A DNA stretch of 64,000 bases. Origin: Streptomyces griseochromogenes. Its GTDB lineage: Bacteria > Actinomycetota > Actinomycetes > Streptomycetales > Streptomycetaceae. The stretch's first letter is position 1; every line of letters begins with the position of its first letter. The notes under the pieces are model-generated. The model was given only the letters and a program-made list of their open reading frames with translations. It was not told where the DNA came from and did not search any database. Shown here in pieces: positions 47,573 to 55,465 of this stretch. The position numbers and the translations under genes are program-made. The stretch is taken from the NCBI RefSeq assembly GCF_001542625.1, contig NZ_CP016279.1:3720001-3784000 (forward strand), read 5' to 3'.

Positions 47573-50500
47573 ATGACCGCCAGCTACGCCGTGGTCGCCA
47601 AACCACCGTCCTCCCCGCACGGCACACCGGTGGGACTGCTCAAGGAACTCGCCGTAACGCTCGACGGGCTCGGCCAGGTCCTGGACGCCGCCCTCGACGA
47701 CCTCACGGTCGGCGAGACGGAACTCGCGCTGAATTCCCTCGGCCCCAAGGACCGTCAGGCCATCATGAGAGGTCTCGGCTTCCGCAAGGTCGAGCCGCGG
47801 CGCTTCGGGCGCGTGCTCAGCGAGCAGGTGCTCAAGCGGTTGCAGCGGGTGGAGCCGAACCACCACAAGCATGCCGCGTCCCACCTCACCGCCCGGATCA
47901 TGAACGACATCGATCACGTGATCGTTGAGCACGGGACCGCCGGTACCAGCCCCGGTCTCGTGGACCGCTGGGGCGCGTGCCTGCTCCGCCTGGCGCTCTT
48001 CTCCCACCTCCGGGCTTCGGCGCATCACGCTCGACTGCTCGTATGGGCCGCGGAACACGACTGGTTCGGCATGGAGGCGGACGAGGCCGCACTGGGGGCG
48101 GTACTCAAGGCCGCTCAGCAGGTGATCGACGCGACTCCCGGGTTCGACCACCTCACCGCGCTGGACGAGGACGCGGCGGCTCAGGAACCACAGCCGACCG
48201 CTGCAGTCCCGGCTCCCCGGCGGCCCGATCACATCTCGGCTCCGGAACAGGCCGAGCCCTCAGCACAGCAGGGAGAGCAGCCCCCTGGTGAGGGGTGCTC
48301 CCTAGACGATCTGGCCTCGGCCGAGGAGGAGCTCAAGCACGTCGTCGAGGAGGCACGGGGCGCCGCCGACCGCGTGCGTGCCGCCCTGCTGGACGGGTGC
48401 CCGCCCACCGACACAGATTTGGTGCCGCTCGCTACCGTCGCCCCGGCGTTCTGCCACGTGCGGGGCGTGCTCTCCGCACTCGGCGTCACCGGGGTCACCG
48501 ATCGCCTCACCGATGTCCTGAGGTCGATCGACGAGGTTCGTGCACGCGTCGAACGAAAGGAGAGGAACGCCGAGGCCCGTCACGTGGTGGAGACAGTGAC
48601 GGCCCTAGGCTGCCCCCCGGGCAGTGCGGTGGCCGCGGTGATCGCGGACGCCAGGCAGAGCGCGGAGGCACTGCTCGCGAAGCAGGAGTGGGACGAACAG
48701 GACGACGCGTGCGCACACATTCTCACGCTGCTGGTGCGCCTCGCCGGCATGAAAGACCGGTCCGACGCACAGCAGGAGATCATCGAGCTCCAACAGCAGT
48801 TGTCGGTTGCACATCCCCCGTACGCTGTGGCCGCCGTCCTGTACCAGCAGATCACGCTGACCGAGCACAGGACCCCCCATCCCGACACGGCCGCCGCCCC
48901 GCATGAGGAATCCGCCGAGGTTCCCGAGGCGTCGGAACAGGCCATATCCCCGGAGGCGGCCACCGCCGCGCAGGCTGACACCGGCGTGCCTGAGACGCAG
49001 GACCACAGCACCGCCAATTCCGTCCAGGTCGAGCGACCTCCCCGGTCCGCTGAGACCGCCGAGCAGCAGCCCGCGCCGAATCGGCGGGTCATCGGCGACC
49101 TCGCGGTGACCGCGGCTGTCGACGCCACCACGGGTGCTCCCGACGGCATGGGAACGAAGGGCATCGAACCCTTCCTCGCCCGGCTCATCGCCGAGAAGCG
49201 CTTCGGGCTTGCCGCCCACCTGTCGCAGGCCGCCGACCGTCCGGACACCGAGTCCGCGGTCCTGTGCCTGGCCGCCGCGGCGACACTGCTGCACTCCAGG
49301 ACCGGCCGAGCGGCTCAGGTCATCGAGGAGGCGCTGCACGAGTGGGAGGCCCGTAAGGAGAGCGACAGCGACGCGCTGTCCCTGCTCCTGCTGCCCACGC
49401 TGGTCCGGGCAGCCCTCGTGACGGGTGCGCCCGTGGTCGGTGCGCAGCTGAGGGCGCTCACCCCGCAACTGCCCGATGCCCTGCACGAGGTGGCCGCCAT
49501 GGTGGCGGAACGCGCACTGCAGGGCGCACTGCTCATCGCGCCGCCCCATGCCGTTGTCGCCGATGTCTCCCACACCGAGGGCGAGCTGCGCGCAGCCGTG
49601 GACGCCTGCCAGGCTCTGCTCACCGTACCTCGGTTGCGTTTCCAACGGGCCAGCGCCATGGCGCAGCGCTGGCTGGCGCCGACCGGCCTGCTCGGCAGCG
49701 TGCTGACTGCCATCGTGGCCGGGGCCCCGGACGCCGAGTACCTGGTCGACGAGCTGCTGGAGAACCTCGCCCGCCGAGCTCAGGTCGAGGCGGCGATCGA
49801 CGAGATGGACGCTGTGCTGCGTGGGCCGGGCGGTCGTGGCATCCAGGGGTCGGGCCGCAACAACGTCCGCCACTGCCTCGAGCGCGTCCGGGACGCTGTA
49901 CGGCAGTGGCGTGCGGTCAAGCGCGACCTGGAAGCAGGACGCGCGGAGGAGAACGTGTGGGCGTTCCAATCCGTCGCATCCCTGCGCCTCTCCCTCCTCG
50001 GCCTGCGCGAACGGGTCGCCGACGACCTCACCGCGGCCGAACGCAGCTCCGACGTCCTGGCGAAAGCCGCTGCCTACGTGGCGCGGGACCTGTTTGCCGA
50101 GGTCTTCGACGGGCTGGATGCGAACAGTCGACCGGTCGAGACGGGAGCCGAGCCGGACGTTCAGACGGTTCTGGAAGCCGAGCTCCACAAGGCCGAGCCG
50201 GCCGTGCCGGGCGAGAAGCCGACCTTGCACGGCTTGCTGAAGGCAGTGGACCGTACCTGGGACGACGCGATCGAGCAGCAGCTCGCCCGTGACGAATTCG
50301 GCGTGATTCGCACCATCACGGACCTCGCGGACTTCGACGTCCTTCCTGCGGCCCACACCTTGTCGCTCTCGGAGGAGCGTCGCGCACACCTCAGCGCGTT
50401 CGAGAACGAGCGCCGCGCGGCGCTCGCCGAGAAACAGCGGCAACTGGCTGCCCGGCTCCGTCGGTCCCAGGCCGACGAGGCACTCACGGTCGAGCAGGAC

Positions 50501-53500
50501 GTCAGCCTCCAGGAACTGCTCGCGGACGCCCGAGCACACCTGGAACACGACCGGCCGGGCGCGCTGGCCGCGGTCCGCCGCAACCTCGACCGAGTCGAGG
50601 ATCTGCTGCCCCGCTACCGCGAGGAAGCCGCCGACCGGCTGCGCGCCCGCCTGGCCGCGCTGACGGACGTGAGCGCGGAGAACCGCGAACGAGTCCTGCG
50701 CAATCTGGACACCGACAGCCTGGCCACCGCGGCCGAACTCGTCTACTTCCTCGAACTGGGCGAACCGGTACCGGAGATCAGGTCCGAGGACTCGCACCTG
50801 GAGGCGTTCTTCCCCGCCGTGCCGGACTCGCTGCCGGGCGGCATCGACGCTGAGCTGATCGCGGCCGTCCGCGCCCGTGGCCGGTACGGCGACCGCGCCG
50901 TGCTGGACTATGCAGGACTCTCGGAGGAGGAGGCCGAACGGGCCGCCGCGGCGCTGAAGTTGTGGAGCACGCTCGCCGCGACGAAGGACCGTATCAACAT
51001 CAATCCGCGCGAGAGCCTCAATCCGGCGCTGGCGCTCGTCGGATACGAGGCCCGGCGCGCACGGCCTCTGGACGATCTGCCGCGCGGCAAGGACTACCGG
51101 TTCTTCGAACTCGCGCCCGTGCACGTCACCGGCCGTGCCTGGGCACCTGCCTTCGGATCGCAGATCAAGGACCGCGGCGGCAAGCTCCGCACCCTGCTGA
51201 TCTGGGGCCGGCCCGCGGCCAAACTGCTCATCACCCGCGCTCTGCAGGACCCCGACGAGAGCAGTCTGCTCGTCGTCCACTTCGGGACGCTGGACAGCAG
51301 AACCCGTAATGAGCTGGCCGTCGCCTCCCAGGACACCAAGCCGATCATGGTGGTGGATGACGCCGCGCTGGCCTACCTCATCGCGCACGGCAACCGGCGG
51401 GTAGACGCCACGACCGAGACGCTGCTTCCGTTCTCCGCGGTGAATCCGTACATCAAGGAGAAGCGGGGCCAGATCGGCCGGGAGATGTTCTACGGACGGG
51501 ACCGCGAGCGCAAGAGCATCCACGACCCGGCGGGGACCCAGATCCTCTACGGCGGCCGGGGTCTCGGCAAGTCGGCCCTGCTCGCCGACGCGGGGGACCG
51601 CTTCGAGGAACAGCGGCCGGGGGCCTACCGCAAGCTCTACCTCAACCTGGACAAGATCGGCATCGGCCGGGGCACCGCACTCGGTGCCGAGGCCATCTGG
51701 CCCACGCTCGACCAGGAGCTGATCAGGCAGGGAGTTTTGGAGGAGCCCCGACGCCGGGGCCCACAACAGGAATCATGGCAGCGGGTCACCGACGGGATCG
51801 CCCGGTGGCTCGCTCAGGATCCCGACCGGCGGTTGCTCATCCTCCTCGACGAGTGCGACCGCTTCTTCGAGGCAGACGTCCCCGAGTGCACGGAGACCCG
51901 CCGGCTGCGCGGTCTGGGCGAGGACTCGCGCGGCCGGGCCAAGGTCGTGTTCGCCGGTCTGCACTCGGTGCAGCGCTTCACCAGGCTCGCCAGGAACGGC
52001 CCGTTCAGCCACCTGGCGCAGACCCCGACGGTCGTGGGACCGCTCGCCCCACAGTTCGCCGCCGACCTGATCGTGCACCCGATGCGTGCGCTCGGCTTCG
52101 AGTTCGCCGACGTCGACCTCGTCAACCGCGTGCTCGGCTTCTGCTCGTACCAGCCCTTCCTGTTGCAGATCTTCGGCAGCCGGATGGTGCAGGTCATGCA
52201 GGACAAGCGGGCGCGCGCACCACTCGCGCCGCCTCCGTACACGATCGAGGAGTTCGATGTCGACGCGGTGGAACAGGACACCTCGCTGCGCTCGGACATC
52301 ACCGCGGCCTTCAAGGACACCCTCGCCCTCGACGACCGCTACCACGTCATCGCCAATGTGCTTGCCCAGCACGCCCGGGACAACGGTCTGGAAACCCGCC
52401 TCAGTGACAGGGAGCTACGGGAGGAATGTGCCGGCTGGTGGCCCCGCGGCTTCGAGCACCTGGACAGCGAGGGTTTCCGTGCCTATCTGCAGGAGATGGT
52501 CGGCCTCGGTGTCCTGGCGCCGAACAACGACGGGCAGGGCTGGCATCTGCGAGGGCCCAACGCGCTGCGCATGATCGGTACCGCCCAGGAGATCGAGGCG
52601 CGGTTGCTGCGGGCGGAGACAGAGTCCCGGCTTGAGGAGACCGTTGTCCTGGAGAGCCGTCCGGACCTCTACGACGGCAGGTCCGCCCCGCTCACCGTCA
52701 ACCAGATCGACTACCTGCTGGGCGAATACGTGAACCAAGTCCGCGTCGTTCTCGGTACACAGGCGACCGGCGTCGCCGATGTGGAACGGACCCTGCGTGA
52801 GGTGACGGGCAGGGTGGCGGGATGGTCCGTGCCCGCGATCGGAAGCGCCAAGACGTTCCGCAAGGAGCTCGCCGCCGGCCGCGCGGGCGAGCGGCGACTG
52901 CTCATCAGCGATCTCTCGCTGGGCAGCGAGAAGTCCTGCCGGGAGTCCTTCGACCTGGCCAGGGCAGTGCTGCCCGAGGCCGCCGAGGCGACCCGCTCCG
53001 TGGTCCTCGTGTCGGGTGTGGAACAGCTCGGCTTCTGGTCCGGCCTCCTCACCGGTCCCGACGCCGACCACGACACCATCGTGGTGCTGCGCCGGCATGA
53101 CCTGCGCAGCCTGAAGGACTGGACGCAGCGCCACAGCCTGTGCGAGACGGAGGAACGGCTGACGCGCCTGGCGGAGGCGACCGGTGGCTGGCCGTACCTG
53201 CTGGACAAGGCGCTGCAGCTGCGTGATCGCCGACCGGACCAGGACCGGGTGCTGGCGGACCTGACGTCGTGGCTGGGGCAGAGCAGCGGCGCCGAACAGT
53301 TCGTCGACGCCGTGGGGCTGCTGGAGAACGACACCCTCAAGGCCGCGTACGACGGGGTCGTCGAGCAGCTCGGTACCGATTGGCATGACGACGCCTACCT
53401 CGTCACCGCGGCCGAGATGGCCGGTCTCTCGTCCGGGGAGGCACGCGAGGCCGTCGTCTGCCTGGAAGCCCTCCAGGTGTTCGACCGGGACGGGACGCGC

Positions 53501-53557
53501 CTGCGCGTGGAGCCGGTTCTCCATACGGCGCTGGGCGCACTTGGGGCCAACGTCTGA
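47573..53557 (+). CDS. 1994-aa protein with AAA/STAND-type ATPase domain
   Basis: ATG 47573, 88 bases after the previous gene. Residues ~1-1000 are mostly helical with coiled-coil-like stretches (ENERRAALAEKQRQLAARLR) and no known domain. ~1200-1295 is an alpha/beta block (RTLLIWGRPAAKLLITRAL, IMVVDDAALAYLIAHGNRRV) that leads into LPFSAVNPYIKEKRGQIG. The ATPase follows: MFYGRDRERKSIHDPAGTQI, Walker A LYGGRGLGKSALLADAG (1325-1341), Walker B RRLLILLDECDRFFEA (D1426/E1427), then VVFAGLHSVQRFTRLA as sensor. A winged-helix-like part (~1590-1640) and a C-terminal region without P-loop (LTRLAEATGGWPYLLDKAL) complete it. The order is that of large STAND-like sensors: helical recognition arm, NTPase switch, effector region. 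A role as infection sensor or motor for the helicase fusion is inferred. Confidence 0.82.
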   Translation: MTASYAVVAKPPSSPHGTPVGLLKELAVTLDGLGQVLDAALDDLTVGETELALNSLGPKDRQAIMRGLGFRKVEPRRFGRVLSEQVLKRLQRVEPNHHKHAASHLTARIMNDIDHVIVEHGTAGTSPGLVDRWGACLLRLALFSHLRASAHHARLLVWAAEHDWFGMEADEAALGAVLKAAQQVIDATPGFDHLTALDEDAAAQEPQPTAAVPAPRRPDHISAPEQAEPSAQQGEQPPGEGCSLDDLASAEEELKHVVEEARGAADRVRAALLDGCPPTDTDLVPLATVAPAFCHVRGVLSALGVTGVTDRLTDVLRSIDEVRARVERKERNAEARHVVETVTALGCPPGSAVAAVIADARQSAEALLAKQEWDEQDDACAHILTLLVRLAGMKDRSDAQQEIIELQQQLSVAHPPYAVAAVLYQQITLTEHRTPHPDTAAAPHEESAEVPEASEQAISPEAATAAQADTGVPETQDHSTANSVQVERPPRSAETAEQQPAPNRRVIGDLAVTAAVDATTGAPDGMGTKGIEPFLARLIAEKRFGLAAHLSQAADRPDTESAVLCLAAAATLLHSRTGRAAQVIEEALHEWEARKESDSDALSLLLLPTLVRAALVTGAPVVGAQLRALTPQLPDALHEVAAMVAERALQGALLIAPPHAVVADVSHTEGELRAAVDACQALLTVPRLRFQRASAMAQRWLAPTGLLGSVLTAIVAGAPDAEYLVDELLENLARRAQVEAAIDEMDAVLRGPGGRGIQGSGRNNVRHCLERVRDAVRQWRAVKRDLEAGRAEENVWAFQSVASLRLSLLGLRERVADDLTAAERSSDVLAKAAAYVARDLFAEVFDGLDANSRPVETGAEPDVQTVLEAELHKAEPAVPGEKPTLHGLLKAVDRTWDDAIEQQLARDEFGVIRTITDLADFDVLPAAHTLSLSEERRAHLSAFENERRAALAEKQRQLAARLRRSQADEALTVEQDVSLQELLADARAHLEHDRPGALAAVRRNLDRVEDLLPRYREEAADRLRARLAALTDVSAENRERVLRNLDTDSLATAAELVYFLELGEPVPEIRSEDSHLEAFFPAVPDSLPGGIDAELIAAVRARGRYGDRAVLDYAGLSEEEAERAAAALKLWSTLAATKDRININPRESLNPALALVGYEARRARPLDDLPRGKDYRFFELAPVHVTGRAWAPAFGSQIKDRGGKLRTLLIWGRPAAKLLITRALQDPDESSLLVVHFGTLDSRTRNELAVASQDTKPIMVVDDAALAYLIAHGNRRVDATTETLLPFSAVNPYIKEKRGQIGREMFYGRDRERKSIHDPAGTQILYGGRGLGKSALLADAGDRFEEQRPGAYRKLYLNLDKIGIGRGTALGAEAIWPTLDQELIRQGVLEEPRRRGPQQESWQRVTDGIARWLAQDPDRRLLILLDECDRFFEADVPECTETRRLRGLGEDSRGRAKVVFAGLHSVQRFTRLARNGPFSHLAQTPTVVGPLAPQFAADLIVHPMRALGFEFADVDLVNRVLGFCSYQPFLLQIFGSRMVQVMQDKRARAPLAPPPYTIEEFDVDAVEQDTSLRSDITAAFKDTLALDDRYHVIANVLAQHARDNGLETRLSDRELREECAGWWPRGFEHLDSEGFRAYLQEMVGLGVLAPNNDGQGWHLRGPNALRMIGTAQEIEARLLRAETESRLEETVVLESRPDLYDGRSAPLTVNQIDYLLGEYVNQVRVVLGTQATGVADVERTLREVTGRVAGWSVPAIGSAKTFRKELAAGRAGERRLLISDLSLGSEKSCRESFDLARAVLPEAAEATRSVVLVSGVEQLGFWSGLLTGPDADHDTIVVLRRHDLRSLKDWTQRHSLCETEERLTRLAEATGGWPYLLDKALQLRDRRPDQDRVLADLTSWLGQSSGAEQFVDAVGLLENDTLKAAYDGVVEQLGTDWHDDAYLVTAAEMAGLSSGEAREAVVCLEALQVFDRDGTRLRVEPVLHTALGALGANV

Positions 53558-54211
53558 CCAACCGGGTGGGGCCGGGGTTGCGCCTGGCCCCACCGAGACT
53601 CGGCCGGCACACCCGCGTCCTGTCGGCGGCCACAATCGGAGTACCGACGGGGCGATCTACTGTTGACCTTTTCCAGCTCGCTGCCGAGCTTGCTTTGCCA
53701 TGGGAGACCCTTGGCGCTGATAGTGATGACCGGGGAGAGGGTTAAGCATTCGGTCGGCCCCGTCGTGGCAACGGAACGAGACGGCTCACTGGTCGCGAAG
53801 AGCGTCGGTGGCTTCGCGGTCCTGAACTGAAGGTTTTGGGAAGCTACTGGCACGACGCGAAGGCCGTGCGCCTGACGTCGGCTGTGTGAGCTCCTCGCGA
53901 ATCTTGCGGGCTGCAGTGCGTGCGCCCGGGGCAGCGAGTCATCCTGTGACCCACATGCACCTGATGAGGCGTCAGGTAGGTCAGTATCTGGTCAGCATCA
54001 GTTCCCGAACATCCTGAAAAGACTGTCCGAACAGGCACCCGGTCGGTGGCGTCACAACAGCCTGGTTGGCGCGGAGGCCCAGGCGGGGAGCCCTGTCTCA
54101 ACGAGAAGCGATGTTCCTCGCAATCGTCGACTTCGACGCATGCCCGTGTAGAGTGAAGACCGCCCTTGACCTGCAAAAAGCCGGCAGGGAGCCGTCTTCC
54201 AGGAGTCCAAA
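53558..54211. other. Right end of the island and panD promoter region
   Basis: No clear gene. A short frame from ATG 53726 (MTGERVKHSVGPVVATERDG...) of 34 codons ends at 53830 and could be a gene scrap. Repeats GGTCAGTAT (53979-53987) and GGTCAGCAT (53990-53998) match those at the left end. From ~53985 the sequence is related to the left panD leader, with about 100 extra bases (54030-54130) not found there. The stretch GTGTAGAGTGAAGACCGCCC near 54148 may hold the new panD promoter. Confidence 0.5.
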
Positions 54212-54631
54212 GTGCTGCGTACTCTGTTCAAGTCCAAGATCCATCGTGCCACCGTCACCCAGGCCGACCTGCACTATGTGGGATCCGTGACCATCGACGC
54301 CGATCTCCTCGACGCCGCCGACTTGCTGCCCGGTGAACTCGTGCACATCGTGGATATCACCAACGGCGCTCGCCTGGAGACGTACGTCATCGAAGGCGAA
54401 CGCGGCTCCGGGGTCATCGGGATCAACGGGGCGGCCGCCCACCTCGTGCATCCCGGCGACCTGGTGATCATCATCAGCTACGCTCAGGTCACCGACGCCG
54501 AGGCGCGCGCGTTCAGGCCGCGGGTCGTGCATGTCGACGCCGCCAACCGGATCGTCGCACTCGGTGCCGACCCGTCCGAGCCGGTTCCCGGCTCGGACCA
54601 GGAGCGCAGCCCGCAGGCCGTAACGGCCTGA
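54212..54631 (+). CDS. panD: Aspartate 1-decarboxylase
   Basis: 139-aa pyruvoyl enzyme that makes beta-alanine from aspartate for pantothenate and CoA. GTG start 54212 with CCAGGAG (54199-54205) upstream. Self-cleavage occurs between Gly24 and Ser25 in HYVGSVTID; the catalytic surroundings [35 protein letters not shown] and [20 protein letters not shown] are those of active PanD. The first ten codons differ from the left stub (GTG and Leu5 versus ATG and Met5), so this gene's 5' end came with the island while the rest is the resident gene. Downstream GNAT and gnd genes are chromosomal. Confidence 0.95.
   Translation: MLRTLFKSKIHRATVTQADLHYVGSVTIDADLLDAADLLPGELVHIVDITNGARLETYVIEGERGSGVIGINGAAAHLVHPGDLVIIISYAQVTDAEARAFRPRVVHVDAANRIVALGADPSEPVPGSDQERSPQAVTA
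54225..54241 (+). repeat. Right 17-bp att core within panD
   Basis: TGTTCAAGTCCAAGATC, identical to 36807-36823, spanning panD codons 5-10. It joins the element-supplied start to the resident panD body. Confidence 0.8.
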
Positions 54632-54662
54632 CCGGCGGACCACGACCAGGAGCGTGCGTGCC

Positions 54663-55007
54663 ATGAGCGAGATCGAGATCCGTGACGACCGGGCGGCGGG
54701 CCGCCTGGAGGCCCTCGGCAACGGCGAAGTCGTCGGCCACATCGAGTACTTCGTCCTCGAATCGCCCGCGCGCGCCCTGGTCCCGGTCCACACCATCGTG
54801 GAGCCCGCCCACGAGGGCAAGGGCATCGCGGGCTCCCTGGCACGCGAGCTGTACGCCGTCGCCGAGCGCGAGGGCGTCCCGGTCGCCCCGCTGTGCCCGT
54901 ACGTCGTCAAATGGGCCGAACGCCACCCCGAGACGGCCCCGCCGGCCGACCCGGAGCTGCTCGCGGCCGCGAAGGACTGGCTGCGCGCCCACCCGGGACG
55001 GTTCTGA
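54663..55007 (+). CDS. Small GNAT-fold N-acetyltransferase (YjdJ-like)
   Basis: 114-aa protein from ATG 54663 (MSEIEIRDDRAAGRLEALGN). It has the compact GNAT_acetyltr_2 layout: an open beta-sheet GEVVGHIEYFVL, then VPVHTIVEPAHEGKGIAGSL containing the acetyl-CoA pyrophosphate loop (E-G-K-G-I-A), and PLCPYVVKWAERHPE. Such short acetyltransferases are common next to panD and gnd in Streptomyces. Substrate unknown. It follows panD by 31 bases, probably cotranscribed. Confidence 0.85.
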   Translation: MSEIEIRDDRAAGRLEALGNGEVVGHIEYFVLESPARALVPVHTIVEPAHEGKGIAGSLARELYAVAEREGVPVAPLCPYVVKWAERHPETAPPADPELLAAAKDWLRAHPGRF

Positions 55008-55114
55008 CACGGGCGCCGGGCCCGGCGAGGGGGCACGGGTGAGTGGCCCAGCGGCGCCCGGGTACGCGGGGGAGTAGTCCAGAGGCGACGTCCAGCGACC
55101 GCCCGGAGGCTCTC

Positions 55115-55465
55115 ATGACGCACCCGTACCCCGACCCCGCCCAACCGGGACCGCCCCCGTCCCCGGCCCCGCCGGAGCCCTACCCCACCCCGGTCCCACC
55201 CCCCGAACCGAGCCCGGCCCCGGAGCCCCCACCGCCTCCGCCGGTCCCCGGCCCGCCCCCACCGGAGCCCTCTCCGTCCCCGATCCCACCGGGCCCCGAG
55301 CCCGTACCGAACCCGGAACCCGGCCCACCCCTCACCGCGCCCCGAAAAGGGGCGCGGGACTGTGCCGATGGGCGGCTCCGCCGCGTGGGCGCGACCAGCC
55401 GCGACGAACCCGCACTCGCGCGACGACGGTCCCCCCGCCCCTCTGGGCGCACATCGCGCCCCTAG
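55115..55465 (+). CDS. Pro-rich small protein whose end runs into an intergenic repeat
   Basis: ATG 55115 with CGGAGG upstream opens a 116-codon frame made almost only of Pro, with Glu, Ser and Gly (PPEPSPAPEPPPPPPVPGPP). Low complexity makes any coding call weak, but the start signal is good. The last ~45 codons (RKGARDCADGRLRRVGATSR...) are translation of a repeat element, so the stop is accidental. It may be a genuine Pro-rich peptide with a shifted end or a non-coding stretch. It overlaps the 3' end of gnd by 4 bases. Confidence 0.4.
   Translation: MTHPYPDPAQPGPPPSPAPPEPYPTPVPPPEPSPAPEPPPPPPVPGPPPPEPSPSPIPPGPEPVPNPEPGPPLTAPRKGARDCADGRLRRVGATSRDEPALARRRSPRPSGRTSRP
55345..55455. repeat. 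Streptomyces-type interspersed intergenic repeat
   Basis: The stretch contains GGGGCGCGGGACTGTGCC and GCGCGACCAGCCGCGACGAA, close to the GGGGCGCGGGGAACTGCGCGACCAGCC-like units that I know to be scattered many times between Streptomyces genes. It sits between the Pro-rich frame and the convergent gnd gene. Confidence 0.6.

Larger units (their letters stand above)
36824..54241. mobile_element. Genomic island integrated in the 5' end of panD
   Basis: The 17.4-kb segment is bounded by a 17-bp direct repeat inside panD codons 5-10. The left end keeps a ten-codon panD stub; the right end supplies a new promoter region and a GTG-started, slightly diverged N-terminus that restores a full panD. Contents: a UvrD-helicase remnant, an AbiEii nucleotidyltransferase pair, and a three-gene helicase/ATPase unit. 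Repeats GGTCAGCAT near both ends resemble integrase arm sites. No integrase, excisionase or replication gene was found, so the element is either immobile now, decayed, or moved in trans. The unit's content suggests a defence island. Confidence 0.75.

Noticed and set aside
48605..51766. Very long minus-strand open frame (over 1000 codons) opposite the giant ATPase gene
   Set aside because: It lies antisense to a gene with clear motifs and reads as Arg/Val/Gly/His-rich composition without domains, as expected for shadow frames in GC-rich DNA. The same holds for other long antisense frames (for example 1744-3999, 9417-12278, 31415-34300, 60399-63107).
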